This document shows, in pieces, positions 54,301-62,963 of a stretch of 64,000 nt of DNA (the first letter of the stretch is position 1; each line of letters starts with the position of its first letter). A program made the translations under genes and the position numbers. The stretch comes from Marinobacterium arenosum (lineage in GTDB: Bacteria; Pseudomonadota; Gammaproteobacteria; Pseudomonadales; Balneatricaceae), in contig NZ_JAILYN010000011.1 of NCBI RefSeq assembly GCF_019795155.1, positions 1 to 64,000 of the forward strand, written 5' to 3'. Under the pieces are notes generated by a model that saw nothing but the letters and a program-made list of their open reading frames with translations, made no database searches and was not told the DNA's origin.

Positions 54301-55089
54301 CTGGCCAAGCCGAAGGAGGAGGAGAAGATCCGCTTCCGCGACGTGCAGGCCCAGCCGCGCAAGATCATCTCGTCGCCGACCTGGTCCGGCCTGGAGGACG
54401 AACACGTCTCCTACAACGCCGGCTACACCAACGTCCACGAGCTGATCCCCTGGCGCACCCTGACCGGCCGTCAGCAGTTCTACCAGGATCATGAGTGGAT
54501 GCGTGACTTCGGCGAGGCGCTGCTGGTCTACCGGCCGCCGATCAACACCAAGTCGGTCAAGCCGATCATGGACGCCAAGCCGAACGGCAACCCGGAGATC
54601 GCGCTGAACTGGATCACCCCGCACCAGAAATGGGGTATCCACTCCACCTACAGCGACAACCTGATCATGCTGACCCTGTCGCGTGGCGGGCCGATCATCT
54701 GGCTGTCCGAGGTGGACGCCCAGAAAGCCGGCATCGAAGACAACGACTGGGTGGAGGTGTTCAACACCAACGGCGCACTGGCCGCCCGTGCGGTAGTCTC
54801 CCAGCGTGTCAACGAGGGGATGACCCTGATGTATCACGCCCAGGAGCGCATCGTGAACGTGCCGGGTGCGGAAACCACCGGTACCCGCGGCGGTATCCAC
54901 AACTCGGTGACCCGTGCCTGTCCGAAGCCGACCCACATGATCGGTGGCTACGCCCAGCAGGCGTACGGCTTCAACTACTACGGCACCGTCGGCTCCAACC
55001 GCGACGAGTTCGTGGTGGTGCGCAAGATGAAGAACATCGACTGGCTGGATGGTGAAGGCAACGACTACGTTCAGGAGGCAGCCAAATGA
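51340..55089 (+). CDS. narG: Respiratory nitrate reductase alpha subunit
   Basis: A 1249-residue Mo-bis-MGD catalytic subunit. The N-terminal FS0 cluster ligands are in THGVNCTGSCSW. The conserved Asp that binds molybdenum lies in FYDWYCDLPPASP. MPT-binding blocks include GGGWAHYVGQEKLRPQCGW and the C-terminal HNSVTRACPKPTHM. AGGAG lies nine bases before the ATG at 51340; the frame open from 51193 covers the leader and is rejected. No Tat signal with cleavage is seen, consistent with a cytoplasm-facing enzyme. It overlaps narH by four bases. Confidence 0.97.
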   Translation: MSHLLDRLKFLKKKQGTFAEGHGDTVKEKRDWEDGYRQRWQHDKVVRSTHGVNCTGSCSWKIYVKNGLITWETQQTDYPRTRPDLPNHEPRGCPRGASYSWYIYSANRLKYPTIRKRLLKLWREARATMEPVAAWASIVENQDKAKSYKSVRGQGGFVRSSWDEVNEIIAAANTYTIKQYGPDRVIGFSPIPAMSMVSYAAGARYLSLIGGACLSFYDWYCDLPPASPMTWGEQTDVPESADWYNSNYIIAWGSNVPQTRTPDAHFFTEVRYKGTKTVAVTPDYSEVAKLCDQWMNPKQGTDAALAMAMGHVILKEFHVDKPSEYFTDYCRRYTDMPNLVQLERREDGSYVAGRFIRAADFDANLGQDNNPDWKTVAFDEISNGFVVPNGSIGFRWGEQGKWNIEQKEGGASAETRLKLSLIDDHDELASVGLPYFGGVENEYFSSNVFKDVIHHNLPAKKVKLADGSESLVVTVFDLMLANYGVNRGLGGDFVANSYDDNAPYTPAWQEKITGVDRKVVIQIAREFADTAHKTKGRSMIIVGAGMNHWYHMDMNYRGLINLLVMCGCIGQTGGGWAHYVGQEKLRPQCGWLPLAFGLDWQRPPRHMNGTSFFYNHSSQWRYEKLNVDEILSPLADKSKYTGSLIDFNVRSERMGWLPSAPQLGANPLELTKAAAAAGKTPQEYCVEQLKSGKLGFAAEDPDNPQNFPRNMFIWRSNLLGSSGKGHEYMLKYLLGTNHGVLGKDLGEDGGRKPEEVKWHDQGAEGKVDLLVTLDFRMSTTCLYSDIVLPTATWYEKDDLNTSDMHPFIHPLSAATDPAWEARSDWDIYKGIAKKFSEVCVGHLGVEQDLVTVPLLHDTAGELAQPYDVKDWKKGECDPVPGKTMPNLALVERDYPNTYARFTSVGPLLEKLGNGGKGINWETSAEVDLLKKLNWTHTEEGAAEGRAKLETAIDAAEMILALAPETNGQVAVKAWQELGKATGLDHTHLAKPKEEEKIRFRDVQAQPRKIISSPTWSGLEDEHVSYNAGYTNVHELIPWRTLTGRQQFYQDHEWMRDFGEALLVYRPPINTKSVKPIMDAKPNGNPEIALNWITPHQKWGIHSTYSDNLIMLTLSRGGPIIWLSEVDAQKAGIEDNDWVEVFNTNGALAARAVVSQRVNEGMTLMYHAQERIVNVPGAETTGTRGGIHNSVTRACPKPTHMIGGYAQQAYGFNYYGTVGSNRDEFVVVRKMKNIDWLDGEGNDYVQEAAK

Positions 55090-56648
55090 AAATCCGCTCT
55101 CAAGTAGGCATGGTGCTGAACCTCGATAAATGTATCGGCTGTCACACCTGCTCGATCACCTGTAAGAACGTCTGGACCTCCCGCGAGGGGATGGAGTACG
55201 CCTGGTTCAACAACGTCGAGACCAAGCCGGGCATCGGCTATCCGAAGGAGTGGGAGAACCAGGACAAGTGGAACGGCGGCTGGATCCGCAAGAGCAACGG
55301 CGAGATCGAACCGCGCATCGGCGGCAAGTGGCGGGTACTGGCGAACATCTTCGCCAACCCGGACCTGCCGGAGATCGACGACTACTACGAGCCGTTCGAC
55401 TTCGATTACCAGCATCTGCACAACGCCCCGGAAGGCAAGCACCAGCCGGTGGCCCGACCGCGCTCGCTGATCAGCGGCCAGCGGATGAAGAAGATCGAAT
55501 GGGGCCCGAACTGGGAGGAGATCCTCGGCACCGAGTTCGCCAAGCGTTCCAAGGACAAGAACTTCGACAACGTCCAGAAGGAGATCTACGGCCAGTTCGA
55601 GAACACCTTCATGATGTACCTGCCGCGCCTGTGCGAGCACTGCCTGAACCCGGCCTGTGTCGCCAGCTGCCCGTCCGGTGCGATCTACAAGCGTGAAGAG
55701 GACGGCATCGTCCTGATCGACCAGGACAAGTGCCGTGGCTGGCGGATGTGCGTCAGCGGCTGTCCGTACAAGAAGATCTACTACAACTGGAAAACCGGTA
55801 AATCCGAGAAGTGTATCTTCTGCTATCCGCGTATCGAATCCGGCATGCCGACCGTCTGCTCGGAAACCTGTGTCGGCCGTATCCGCTACCTGGGCGTGAT
55901 GCTGTACGACGCCGACCGGATCAAGGAAGTGGCCGCGTCCGGCAACGAGCAGGATCTGTACGAGAAGCAACTGGAGATCTTCCTCGACCCGCACGACCCG
56001 GCGATCATCGCCCAGGCACGCAAGGACGGGGTATCGGACAGCGTAATCAAGGCTGCCCAGCAGTCGCCGGTCTACAAGCTGGCGATGGACTGGAAACTGG
56101 CGCTGCCGCTGCACCCGGAATATCGCACCCTGCCGATGGTCTGGTACGTGCCGCCGCTGAGCCCGATCCAGTCTGCCGCCGACGCCGGCCAGATCGGCAT
56201 GAACGGCGCCATCCCGGATGTCGACAGCCTGCGGATCCCGGTCAAGTACCTGGCCAACCTGCTGACTGCCGGCGACGAGCAGCCGGTGCTGTCCGCCCTC
56301 AAGCGTCTGCTGGCGATGCGCGCCTACAAGCGTGACGAGCAGGTGGAGGGCAAGCGCAACCTGCAGGTACTGGAGGAGGCCGGTCTGACCGAGCACCAGG
56401 CCAAGGAGATGTACCGCTACCTGGCGATCGCCAACTACGAGGATCGCTTCGTGATCCCGACCAGCCACCGCGAGCTGGCCCGCGAAGCCTTCCCGGAACG
56501 TAACGGTTGCGGCTTCAGCTTCGGCAACGGCTGTGCCGGCGGCGAAACCGAGTTCAACCTGTTCGGTGCCAAGAAGCAGAACGTCACCATGGTGCAGAAG
56601 CTGGACTCGGTGAAGCAGGTCAACCCGAAGGAGCTGGAAGATGCGTAG
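55086..56648 (+). CDS. narH: Respiratory nitrate reductase beta subunit
   Basis: A 520-residue iron-sulfur subunit with four Cys clusters: CIGCHTCSITC near 16, CEHCLNPACVASC near 184, CRGWRMCVSGC near 217 (the Trp in place of Cys marks the 3Fe-4S site), and CIFCYPRIESG near 244. It carries electrons from NarI haem to NarG. It overlaps narG (ATGA) and narJ (eight bases). Confidence 0.97.
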   Translation: MKIRSQVGMVLNLDKCIGCHTCSITCKNVWTSREGMEYAWFNNVETKPGIGYPKEWENQDKWNGGWIRKSNGEIEPRIGGKWRVLANIFANPDLPEIDDYYEPFDFDYQHLHNAPEGKHQPVARPRSLISGQRMKKIEWGPNWEEILGTEFAKRSKDKNFDNVQKEIYGQFENTFMMYLPRLCEHCLNPACVASCPSGAIYKREEDGIVLIDQDKCRGWRMCVSGCPYKKIYYNWKTGKSEKCIFCYPRIESGMPTVCSETCVGRIRYLGVMLYDADRIKEVAASGNEQDLYEKQLEIFLDPHDPAIIAQARKDGVSDSVIKAAQQSPVYKLAMDWKLALPLHPEYRTLPMVWYVPPLSPIQSAADAGQIGMNGAIPDVDSLRIPVKYLANLLTAGDEQPVLSALKRLLAMRAYKRDEQVEGKRNLQVLEEAGLTEHQAKEMYRYLAIANYEDRFVIPTSHRELAREAFPERNGCGFSFGNGCAGGETEFNLFGAKKQNVTMVQKLDSVKQVNPKELEDA

Positions 56649-57375
56649 TCTGAAAGTGATCTCCGCGTTGCTGGACTACCCCGAGGCTGAACTCTTCGAG
56701 GGCCGCAAGGCCCTCGTCGAGGAGCTGCGGGCCGATCCGCTGCTGGCGCAGGAGCAGAAAGAGGCGCTGATCGAGTTTGTCGATCAGCTCTGCACCGGCG
56801 ATCTGATGGACGCTCAGGAAAACTACGTGGCGCTGTTCGACCGCGGCCGCTCGCTGTCGCTGCTGCTGTTCGAACACGTTCACGGCGAGAGCCGCGACCG
56901 CGGCCAGGCGATGGTCGACCTGATGTCGGTCTACGAGAAGCAGGGCTTCGAACTCGACGCCCGCGAACTGCCCGACTATCTGCCGCTGTTCCTGGAGTTC
57001 CTGTCGCTGCGGCCGGAGCAGGAGGTGCGCCAGTGGCTGGCCGACGTCAGCCATATCCTGGCGCTGGTGGAGACCCGACTGCACCAGCGTGGCAGCGGCT
57101 ACGCGGTGCTGTTCGAGGCGCTGCTCGCCGTGGCCGGCGTGGCGGTCGAACGGGAGGAACTGCAACAGAAAGTCGCCAACGAGGCGCGGGACGATACGCC
57201 CGAGGCGATGGACAAGGTGTGGGAAGAGGAGATGGTGCGCTTTACCGAAAACAGCGCCCAGGATTGCGGCAACAACAGCGTGGCGCAGCGACGCCGCGAA
57301 CTGGATGTGGTCAAGCCGCTGCATGTCCAGCCGGCCTCGCCGGCGGTCTCTTCTGGTACAGCAGGCTCGCACTGA
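56641..57375 (+). CDS. narJ: Nitrate reductase maturation chaperone
   Basis: A 244-residue all-helical TorD/NarJ-family chaperone. The NYVALFDRGRSLSLLLFEHVHGESRDRG segment (about 62-89) is the family signature. NarJ binds apo-NarG for cofactor insertion and membrane docking. The start lies inside narH. Confidence 0.95.
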   Translation: MRSLKVISALLDYPEAELFEGRKALVEELRADPLLAQEQKEALIEFVDQLCTGDLMDAQENYVALFDRGRSLSLLLFEHVHGESRDRGQAMVDLMSVYEKQGFELDARELPDYLPLFLEFLSLRPEQEVRQWLADVSHILALVETRLHQRGSGYAVLFEALLAVAGVAVEREELQQKVANEARDDTPEAMDKVWEEEMVRFTENSAQDCGNNSVAQRRRELDVVKPLHVQPASPAVSSGTAGSH

Positions 57376-57391
57376 GCCCGGGAGAATGACG

Positions 57392-58066
57392 ATGTCTTAT
57401 CTGAACGATCTGTTATTCGGGGTCTACCCCTACATTGCCGGCGCGATCTTCCTGATCGCCAGCTGGATCCGCTACGACCGTGAGCAGTTCACCTGGCGCG
57501 CGAGCTCCAGTCAGATGCTGCACTCGAAAGGGTTCCGCCGGGCCAGCAACCTGTTCCATGTCGGCGTGCTGGTGATCTTCTTCGGCCATCTGGTCGGCCT
57601 GCTGACGCCGCATGCGCTCTACGCGCCGTTCATGTCGGCCGGCACCAAGCAGGTGATTGCGATCATCGTCGGCGGTGCCGCCGGTGTCGCCTGCTGGATC
57701 GGCGCACTGCTGCTGCTGAAGCGCCGCCTCGGCGAGCCGCGGGTACGGGCGACCAGCACCAAGGCGGATATCTTCATCCTGGTGCTGCTGTTCGTGCAGG
57801 TATCGCTGGGACTGCTGACTATCCCGTTCGCCCTCGGCCACCTGGACGGTGGTGTGATGATCCAGCTGGCCCACTGGGCCCAGGGACTGGTGACTCTGCA
57901 GGCGGATGCCGCCAGCCATCTGACCGGAATCGGTCTGGTCTACAAGCTGCACATCTTCGTCGGCCTGACCATGTTCGTGGTGTTCCCGTTCACCCGCATG
58001 GTGCACATCTGGAGCGTGCCGGTGAAGTACTTCACCCGCAACTACCAGCTGGTGCGTACCCGTTAA
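57392..58066 (+). CDS. narI: Respiratory nitrate reductase gamma subunit (cytochrome b)
   Basis: A 224-residue membrane cytochrome with five helices and haem-ligand histidines in FRRASNLFHVGVLVIFFGHLVG and in the last two helices (VYKLHIFVGLTMFV). It oxidises quinol and passes electrons to NarH. ATG at 57392 is favoured by GGGAG at 57380-57384; 57386 is an alternative. Confidence 0.96.
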   Translation: MSYLNDLLFGVYPYIAGAIFLIASWIRYDREQFTWRASSSQMLHSKGFRRASNLFHVGVLVIFFGHLVGLLTPHALYAPFMSAGTKQVIAIIVGGAAGVACWIGALLLLKRRLGEPRVRATSTKADIFILVLLFVQVSLGLLTIPFALGHLDGGVMIQLAHWAQGLVTLQADAASHLTGIGLVYKLHIFVGLTMFVVFPFTRMVHIWSVPVKYFTRNYQLVRTR

Positions 58067-58075
58067 TGTCGCATC

Positions 58076-58190
58076 GGGGGCGCCCTCGGGCGCTCCCACT
58101 ATATACAGATGACAGAGGGCCTTCCCTATAGCGGGTGTTGGAAACAGCTGTTTTTGAAAAAGCTGCGCCCTATACGGAAGACCTTTTACG
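58076..58190. repeat. Hairpin and imperfect inverted repeat between narI and ppiC
   Basis: A GC hairpin GGGGGCGCCC/GGGCGCTCCC lies at 58076-58097. Then an imperfect inverted repeat pairs about 58115-58135 (AGGGCCTTCCCTATAGCG) with 58164-58184, enclosing a smaller CAGCTG...AGCTG hairpin. It may attenuate read-through from nar into ppiC. Confidence 0.55.
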
Positions 58191-58238
58191 AATGACAGCC
58201 AAGCCGGCAGGCCGCCGGTCCGGCGAGGAGAGACCCCC

Positions 58239-59063
58239 ATGCAGATGATCGAAGTCAAAGAGCTGCCCACCGAAGCACCGGACTTTCCGGAGGTGGTGGT
58301 CAACGGCAGGGCCATCGAAGCCCACAGCATCCTGCAGGAGATGCAGTACTATCCGTCCGACTCGCTGGACATCTCCCGCCATCAGGCCGCCCAGGCGCTG
58401 GTGGTGCGCGAACTGCTGATGCAGCGGGCCGACGAGTTGGGGCTGGAACTGGCGCCGCAACAGCCGGATGAACCGGACGACGAAGCGCTGATCCGCCAGT
58501 TGCTGGAGCAGGAGGTGGAGCTGCCGCAGGCCGACGAAACCACCTGCCAGCGCTACTACGAGGCCAACCCCGAGCGGTTCAAAACCTCGCCGCTGGTGGC
58601 GGTCAGCCATATTCTGCTGGGCGCCGATCCGGCCGACCCGGAGGAGCGTGCCCAGCGCAAGGCCGAGGCCGAGGGGGTGATCGAAAAACTGCAGCAGGCC
58701 CCGGACAATTTTGCCCGGCTGGCCCAGCAGTGTTCCGATTGTCCGTCCAAGGAGGTCGGTGGCCAGCTCGGTCAGCTCGACAAGGGCCAGACCGTGGCCG
58801 AATTCGAACGCCAGGTGTTCAGCCTGCCGGAAGGGCTGGCGGCGCGGCCGGTGGAGAGCCGCTACGGTTTCCATGTGGTGCGCATCGACAAGCGGGTCGA
58901 CGGCGAGTTACTGCCCTACGATATGGTCGCCAGCCGCATCCGCAGCTACCTGCAGGCGCGTAACTACCGCCGTGCGGTCAACCAGTACATCCAGCTGCTG
59001 GTCGGCAGTGCCGAGATCGAGGGGATCGAAATCCAGGCGGCCGACGGATTGTTGGTTCAGTAG
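58239..59063 (+). CDS. PpiC-type parvulin peptidyl-prolyl isomerase of the nar operon
   Basis: A 274-residue protein without signal peptide. The parvulin domain spans about 118-225 (VAVSHILLGAD, SDCPSKEVGGQLGQLDKGQTVAEFE, RYGFHVVRIDKR); N- and C-terminal helical parts are SurA/NifM-like. Placement after narI matches the Pseudomonas nar operon, where it is thought to aid folding of nitrate reductase. GAGGAGAG precedes the ATG. Client unproven. Confidence 0.88.
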   Translation: MQMIEVKELPTEAPDFPEVVVNGRAIEAHSILQEMQYYPSDSLDISRHQAAQALVVRELLMQRADELGLELAPQQPDEPDDEALIRQLLEQEVELPQADETTCQRYYEANPERFKTSPLVAVSHILLGADPADPEERAQRKAEAEGVIEKLQQAPDNFARLAQQCSDCPSKEVGGQLGQLDKGQTVAEFERQVFSLPEGLAARPVESRYGFHVVRIDKRVDGELLPYDMVASRIRSYLQARNYRRAVNQYIQLLVGSAEIEGIEIQAADGLLVQ

Positions 59064-59074
59064 GTGGAAGTGGT

Positions 59075-59166
59075 GAGTTAACAGTTAATGAGTTAACAGT
59101 TAATGAGTTAACAGTTAATGAGTTAACAGTTAATGAGTTAACAGTTAATGAGTTAACTGTTAACAG
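59075..59166. repeat. 15-bp tandem repeat (GAGTTAACAGTTAAT x5, plus a partial)
   Basis: Five perfect units at 59075-59149 and a diverged sixth ending GTTAACTGTTAACAG. The core GTTAACAG also occurs alone at about 26420-26440 and 30853. It lies between ppiC and the carbonic anhydrase. Confidence 0.95.
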
Positions 59167-59354
59167 AGCCTGCTTCAGACTTCGGCGCTTTCGTAGAGCA
59201 TTTTCTTATCTGGGTCAGTGGGTAGTAAACAGTGGCCGGGGGAAGTTATCGGCACCTAACCGGCAGCAAATGCGCGGCCTCGGAACTTCGACACTCCTCC
59301 GGATTATGGGGCTGTTCACTGTCCACTGGATAACTCAATACTCAGGACTTAATT

Positions 59355-59984
59355 ATGCTGTCTGATCTTCTTGCCAATAACAAACGCTGGGCCGACCGTA
59401 TGGAAACCCAGCACCCCGGTTTCTTCAAGGAGCTGGCGGCGCAGCAGAAACCGGAGTACCTGTGGATCGGCTGTTCCGACAGCCGGGTGCCGGCCAACGA
59501 GATTGTCGGGCTGATGCCGGGTGAACTGTTCGTGCACCGCAATATCGCCAATATGGTGCTGCACACCGACCTCAACTGCATCTCGGTACTGCACTATGCG
59601 GTCGAGGTGTTACAGGTGAAACACATCATCGTCTGCGGCCACTACGGTTGTGGCGGGGTACGCGCAGCGCTGGGCCGGCAGGACCTGGGGCTGATAGACA
59701 ACTGGCTGCGCCACCTGAAGGATATCGGTTTCCGCGAACGCGACCTGCTCAGCGCCGAGAGTGACCCCGACCGCCGCGTCGACCGTCTTTGCGAGCTGAA
59801 TGTGCGCTATCAGGTGGACAATATCTGCCACACCAAGGTGGTGCAGAAAGCCTGGCAGCGCGGCCAGCAGCTGGCGGTGCACGGCTGGATCTACAGTATC
59901 GAGGATGGGGTGATCAAGGATCTGAACGTGGATATCGACAGCTATCGCGATCTGCCGGAGATCTATTGCCTGGAGGAGGTTTGA
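59355..59984 (+). CDS. can: Beta-class carbonic anhydrase
   Basis: A 209-residue zinc enzyme. The zinc ligands are in WIGCSDSRVPANE (Cys39, with Asp41/Arg43 dyad) and CGHYGCGGVRAAL (His, Cys near 96-99). It interconverts CO2 and bicarbonate in the cytoplasm. Monocistronic, full length. Confidence 0.95.
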   Translation: MLSDLLANNKRWADRMETQHPGFFKELAAQQKPEYLWIGCSDSRVPANEIVGLMPGELFVHRNIANMVLHTDLNCISVLHYAVEVLQVKHIIVCGHYGCGGVRAALGRQDLGLIDNWLRHLKDIGFRERDLLSAESDPDRRVDRLCELNVRYQVDNICHTKVVQKAWQRGQQLAVHGWIYSIEDGVIKDLNVDIDSYRDLPEIYCLEEV

Positions 59985-60021
59985 TCTGTTTTCTGATGAA
60001 TAGCCCCCAAGATGTATTCCT

Positions 60022-60100
60022 GGTCGCGGCTGAAGCCCTCCTACGGAACCGCAGCATTGCTGAGCCCCTCCTGTAGGGTCGGCTTCAGCCGACCAAGCGC
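60022..60100. repeat. GTAGG-type palindromes
   Basis: GGTCGCGGCTGAAGCCCTCC and TGTAGGGTCGGCTTCAGCCG are two facing copies of the second palindrome family. Confidence 0.7.
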
Positions 60101-60140
60101 CAGAAGCGCTTAGACACCCGGTTTGGCATCACTGCCTGCT

Positions 60141-60700
60141 TTCGTCAGGGGGCTGCCCCCCGACACCCCCGTTCGCCTCCACAGAGCGCCTGATCCTGCG
60201 CGCGATTCGCTCCATCGGCTGGCGAAAAGAACTCGCTCGTGCCTCGCTCAAACAGCTTTTCGCCCTTTCGCCGCTGGATCAAACCGTGCTCGGGGCGCTC
60301 AGAGTCGGCAAAGTTACGGGTGCCACCGGATGGTCTTTCCTATTTGCTTATTTCCGTTTGAACATGCTGAAAGATCAATCTGCCCAGTTCTGCTTGTTTG
60401 GTTGCGGCTTCTCTTTGGCAAAGCTCTCAAAGATGCCTTGAATTCAGTGGCTCCAATACTCAGATAGTAGCTACGTTAGCTAGGAACTACCGGACGGCAC
60501 CGCTAGCTTCGCCGACTCGGAGTGGCCCGAGCACGACTTGGTTGGCCGGCGATCAGTCAAAAAGCTGTCTGAGCGAGGTACGAGCGAGTTCTTTTTGACA
60601 GCCGGCCAACCGGGACGCGCGCAGGAAACAGCCGCTCTGTGGAGGCATCAGGGGGTGTCGGGGGCGAAGCCCCTGACGAATACCTCCAAACTCATGAAGC
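60141..60700. repeat. 560-bp imperfect palindrome with arms near 190 bp
   Basis: The left arm (about 60141-60331) aligns to the reverse complement of the right arm (about 60489-60700). Matched blocks include CCCCCGACACCCCC, CCTCCACAGAGCG, CCTGCGCGCG, GAACTCGCTCGT, CCTCGCTCA, ACAGCTTTT, CGTGCTCGGG and GAGTCGGC. A central 155-base segment differs. No gene is supported inside. It looks like two inverted copies of an interspersed repeat or a mobile-element remnant. Confidence 0.8.
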
Positions 60701-60859
60701 GCTTTTCAGCTACCCGTTGGTCCGACCGAAAAAACTGTAGGCTCCTTAACCCCTATGAACCCCCGATCTACCACTTGGTAGGTATAGGGTCGCCCCGGCC
60801 CGGTTGCGATAATCGAAAGCCTACGAATTACCCGCTTGGCAACGAAGAGAGGCATCCGG

Positions 60860-61861
60860 ATGGCGGCTTCAGGTCCCGAACTGATCGATGGATTCGGTCG
60901 CAAGATCGACTACGTGCGGCTGTCGGTGACCGACCGTTGCGATTTCCGCTGTGTCTATTGCATGGCCGAGGATATGACCTTCCTGCCGCGGGCGCGGGTG
61001 CTGACGTTGGAGGAGCTGGCGTTGATCGGCCGGGCCTTCACCGAGCTGGGTGTGCGGCGGATCCGGCTGACCGGCGGCGAGCCGCTGGTGCGGCGCGATA
61101 TCCTGTCGCTGGTGCAGCAACTGGGCCGGCTCGACGGGCTCCATGAGCTGACCATGACTACCAACGGCTCGCAGCTGACCCGCTATGCCCGCCAGATCCG
61201 TGCCGCCGGCGTCAAGCGGCTCAATATCAGCCTGGATTCGCTCGACCCGCAACGTTTCGCCGCACTGACCCGACGCGACAAGCTCGACCAGGTGGTCGCC
61301 GGCATCGACGCGGCAATCGAGGCCGGCTTCGAGCGGATCAAGCTGAACGCGGTGATTCTCAATGGCCGTAACGATGACGAGATCCTGCCATTGGTCGGAT
61401 TCGCCCGCGAGCGGGGGATCGATATCAGCTTTATCGAGGAGATGCCGCTGGGCGCCATCTCCAGCCACAACCGCAGTGAAACCTACTGTTCCAGCGACGA
61501 GGTACAGCGTCGGATCGCCGAACGCTACTCGCTGCTGCCCAGCGCGGAAACCACCGGTGGCCCATCGCGCTACTTCCGGATGGCCGACAGCAACAGCCGG
61601 ATCGGCTTTATCTCGCCGCACAGCCACAACTTCTGCGACAGCTGCAACCGGGTGCGGGTTACCGTCGAGGGGTTGCTGCTGCTCTGTCTCGGCCGCGAGA
61701 ACGCGGTCGACCTGCGCGCCCTGTTACGGCGTCATCCGGGCGACCTGGAGCGGTTGAAAGCCACCATCTGCGATGCATTGCAGCACAAGCCGCAGCGGCA
61801 CCATTTCGCCCTCGACGATCAACCGCAGGTGCTGCGCTTTATGAATATGACTGGAGGCTGA
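60860..61861 (+). CDS. moaA: GTP 3',8-cyclase MoaA
   Basis: A 333-residue radical SAM enzyme. The N-terminal cluster ligands are Cys27, Cys31 and Cys34 (CDFRCVYC). The second cluster is in the C-terminal part ([11 protein letters not shown] ... CLG), and the C-terminal Gly-Gly tail (NMTGG) needed for activity is intact. It starts molybdopterin synthesis from GTP. ATG 60860 with GAGAGG upstream is preferred to a TTG at 60836. The next gene follows after two bases. Confidence 0.95.
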   Translation: MAASGPELIDGFGRKIDYVRLSVTDRCDFRCVYCMAEDMTFLPRARVLTLEELALIGRAFTELGVRRIRLTGGEPLVRRDILSLVQQLGRLDGLHELTMTTNGSQLTRYARQIRAAGVKRLNISLDSLDPQRFAALTRRDKLDQVVAGIDAAIEAGFERIKLNAVILNGRNDDEILPLVGFARERGIDISFIEEMPLGAISSHNRSETYCSSDEVQRRIAERYSLLPSAETTGGPSRYFRMADSNSRIGFISPHSHNFCDSCNRVRVTVEGLLLLCLGRENAVDLRALLRRHPGDLERLKATICDALQHKPQRHHFALDDQPQVLRFMNMTGG

Positions 61862-61863
61862 GG

Positions 61864-62553
61864 ATGAGTCCTAGCGAGCTGGAACAGGCACTGCAGAAAG
61901 CCCATCAACATCCGCTGTTCAATGCCTTGAATCCCGAGCAGTTCCATCGCCTGGAGGAGCGGGTGCGGGTGATCGACCTGGCCGCCGGTGAAAGCCTGTT
62001 CCGCCAGGGCGAGCAGGCCGAGCGTTTCTATATGGTGGTGCGTGGCACCATGAAGGTGTTCCGGCTGTCCAGCGATGGCCAGGAGAAGATCATCGAGGTA
62101 ATCGGCTCCGGCGAGACCCTGGCCGAGGCGGTGATGTTTCTCGATAAGCCGGCTTATCCGGCCAACGCCGACGCGGTGGAGGCCAGCCAGGTGTTGGTGT
62201 TCAGCAGCCAGGTTTACAAATCGCTGCTGGCCGAGTCCAGCGACTGCTGTTTCAAGGTGATGGCGGCGCTGGCGATCCGCCTGCACAGCCGGCTCAAGGA
62301 GATCGAGACGCTGACACTGCAGAACGCCCGCCACCGGGTGGGCCGTTTTCTATGCAGTCTGCTGCCGCCGGACTGTGGTGAGCAGAGCGAGATCCAGCTG
62401 CCGGTTGCCAAGCGGTTGATCGCCGCCCGGCTGGCGATGCAGCCGGAAACCTTCTCGCGGATCATGCATGACCTGAAGGAGCGGCAGTTGGTGGAGGTGC
62501 ATGGCCGCAAGTTGCTGATCCGCGATGTCGCCGCGCTGCAGCAGCTGACCTGA
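61864..62553 (+). CDS. dnr: Crp/Fnr-family regulator, Dnr-type
   Basis: A 229-residue regulator. A cyclic-nucleotide-type barrel (about 18-125) has FRQGEQAERFYMVVRGTMKVFRLSSDGQEKIIEVIGSGE, close to Dnr. The C-terminal HTH has PETFSRIMHDLKERQLV. The N-terminal cysteines for an iron-sulfur cluster (as in Fnr/Anr) are absent, so it is Dnr-like and may sense NO. It is the obvious candidate to act at the three FNR-type boxes, together with an Anr/Fnr elsewhere. Confidence 0.9.
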   Translation: MSPSELEQALQKAHQHPLFNALNPEQFHRLEERVRVIDLAAGESLFRQGEQAERFYMVVRGTMKVFRLSSDGQEKIIEVIGSGETLAEAVMFLDKPAYPANADAVEASQVLVFSSQVYKSLLAESSDCCFKVMAALAIRLHSRLKEIETLTLQNARHRVGRFLCSLLPPDCGEQSEIQLPVAKRLIAARLAMQPETFSRIMHDLKERQLVEVHGRKLLIRDVAALQQLT

Positions 62554-62582
62554 CCTGTGATTGAGCTAAAAGGGGGGATGCG

Positions 62583-62963
62583 ATGAACGCCACCAAGCGC
62601 TCCGAACGCCCGCTGATTTACGCCTGCTCGGGCTGCTCCAACGTGGCCCAGCTGGCCAATGACGTGGCGCTCAAGCTGGACCACGCCGGCCTTGCGGAGA
62701 TGTCCTGCATCGCCGGGGTTGGCGGTGACGTGCCGGCGCTGGTACGGGTCGCCAAATCGGGCCGACCGATGATCGGCATCGACGGCTGCCCGCTGCACTG
62801 TGTCGCCAACTGTCTGACGCGCCATGGCGTCGAGCCGGATCATCATGTGCGGTTGTACGACTACGGTCTGCGCAAACGCAACGGTTTGAAGGCGGACGAG
62901 GAAGACCTGCAGAGGGTGGTGGCCGAAGTCGAGCAGTTGATCTGCCGGCTGAGCCCGGCCTGA
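62583..62963 (+). CDS. DGC-domain putative zinc-binding protein
   Basis: A 126-residue protein with YACSGCSNVAQLAN at 13-26, MSCIAGVGG near 41-49 and IDGCPLHCVANC near 66-77, which carries the DGC motif. The many Cys residues suggest metal binding. It sits between dnr and moaB, a context shared with several denitrifiers. Function unknown. GGGGGG precedes the ATG. Confidence 0.85.
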   Translation: MNATKRSERPLIYACSGCSNVAQLANDVALKLDHAGLAEMSCIAGVGGDVPALVRVAKSGRPMIGIDGCPLHCVANCLTRHGVEPDHHVRLYDYGLRKRNGLKADEEDLQRVVAEVEQLICRLSPA

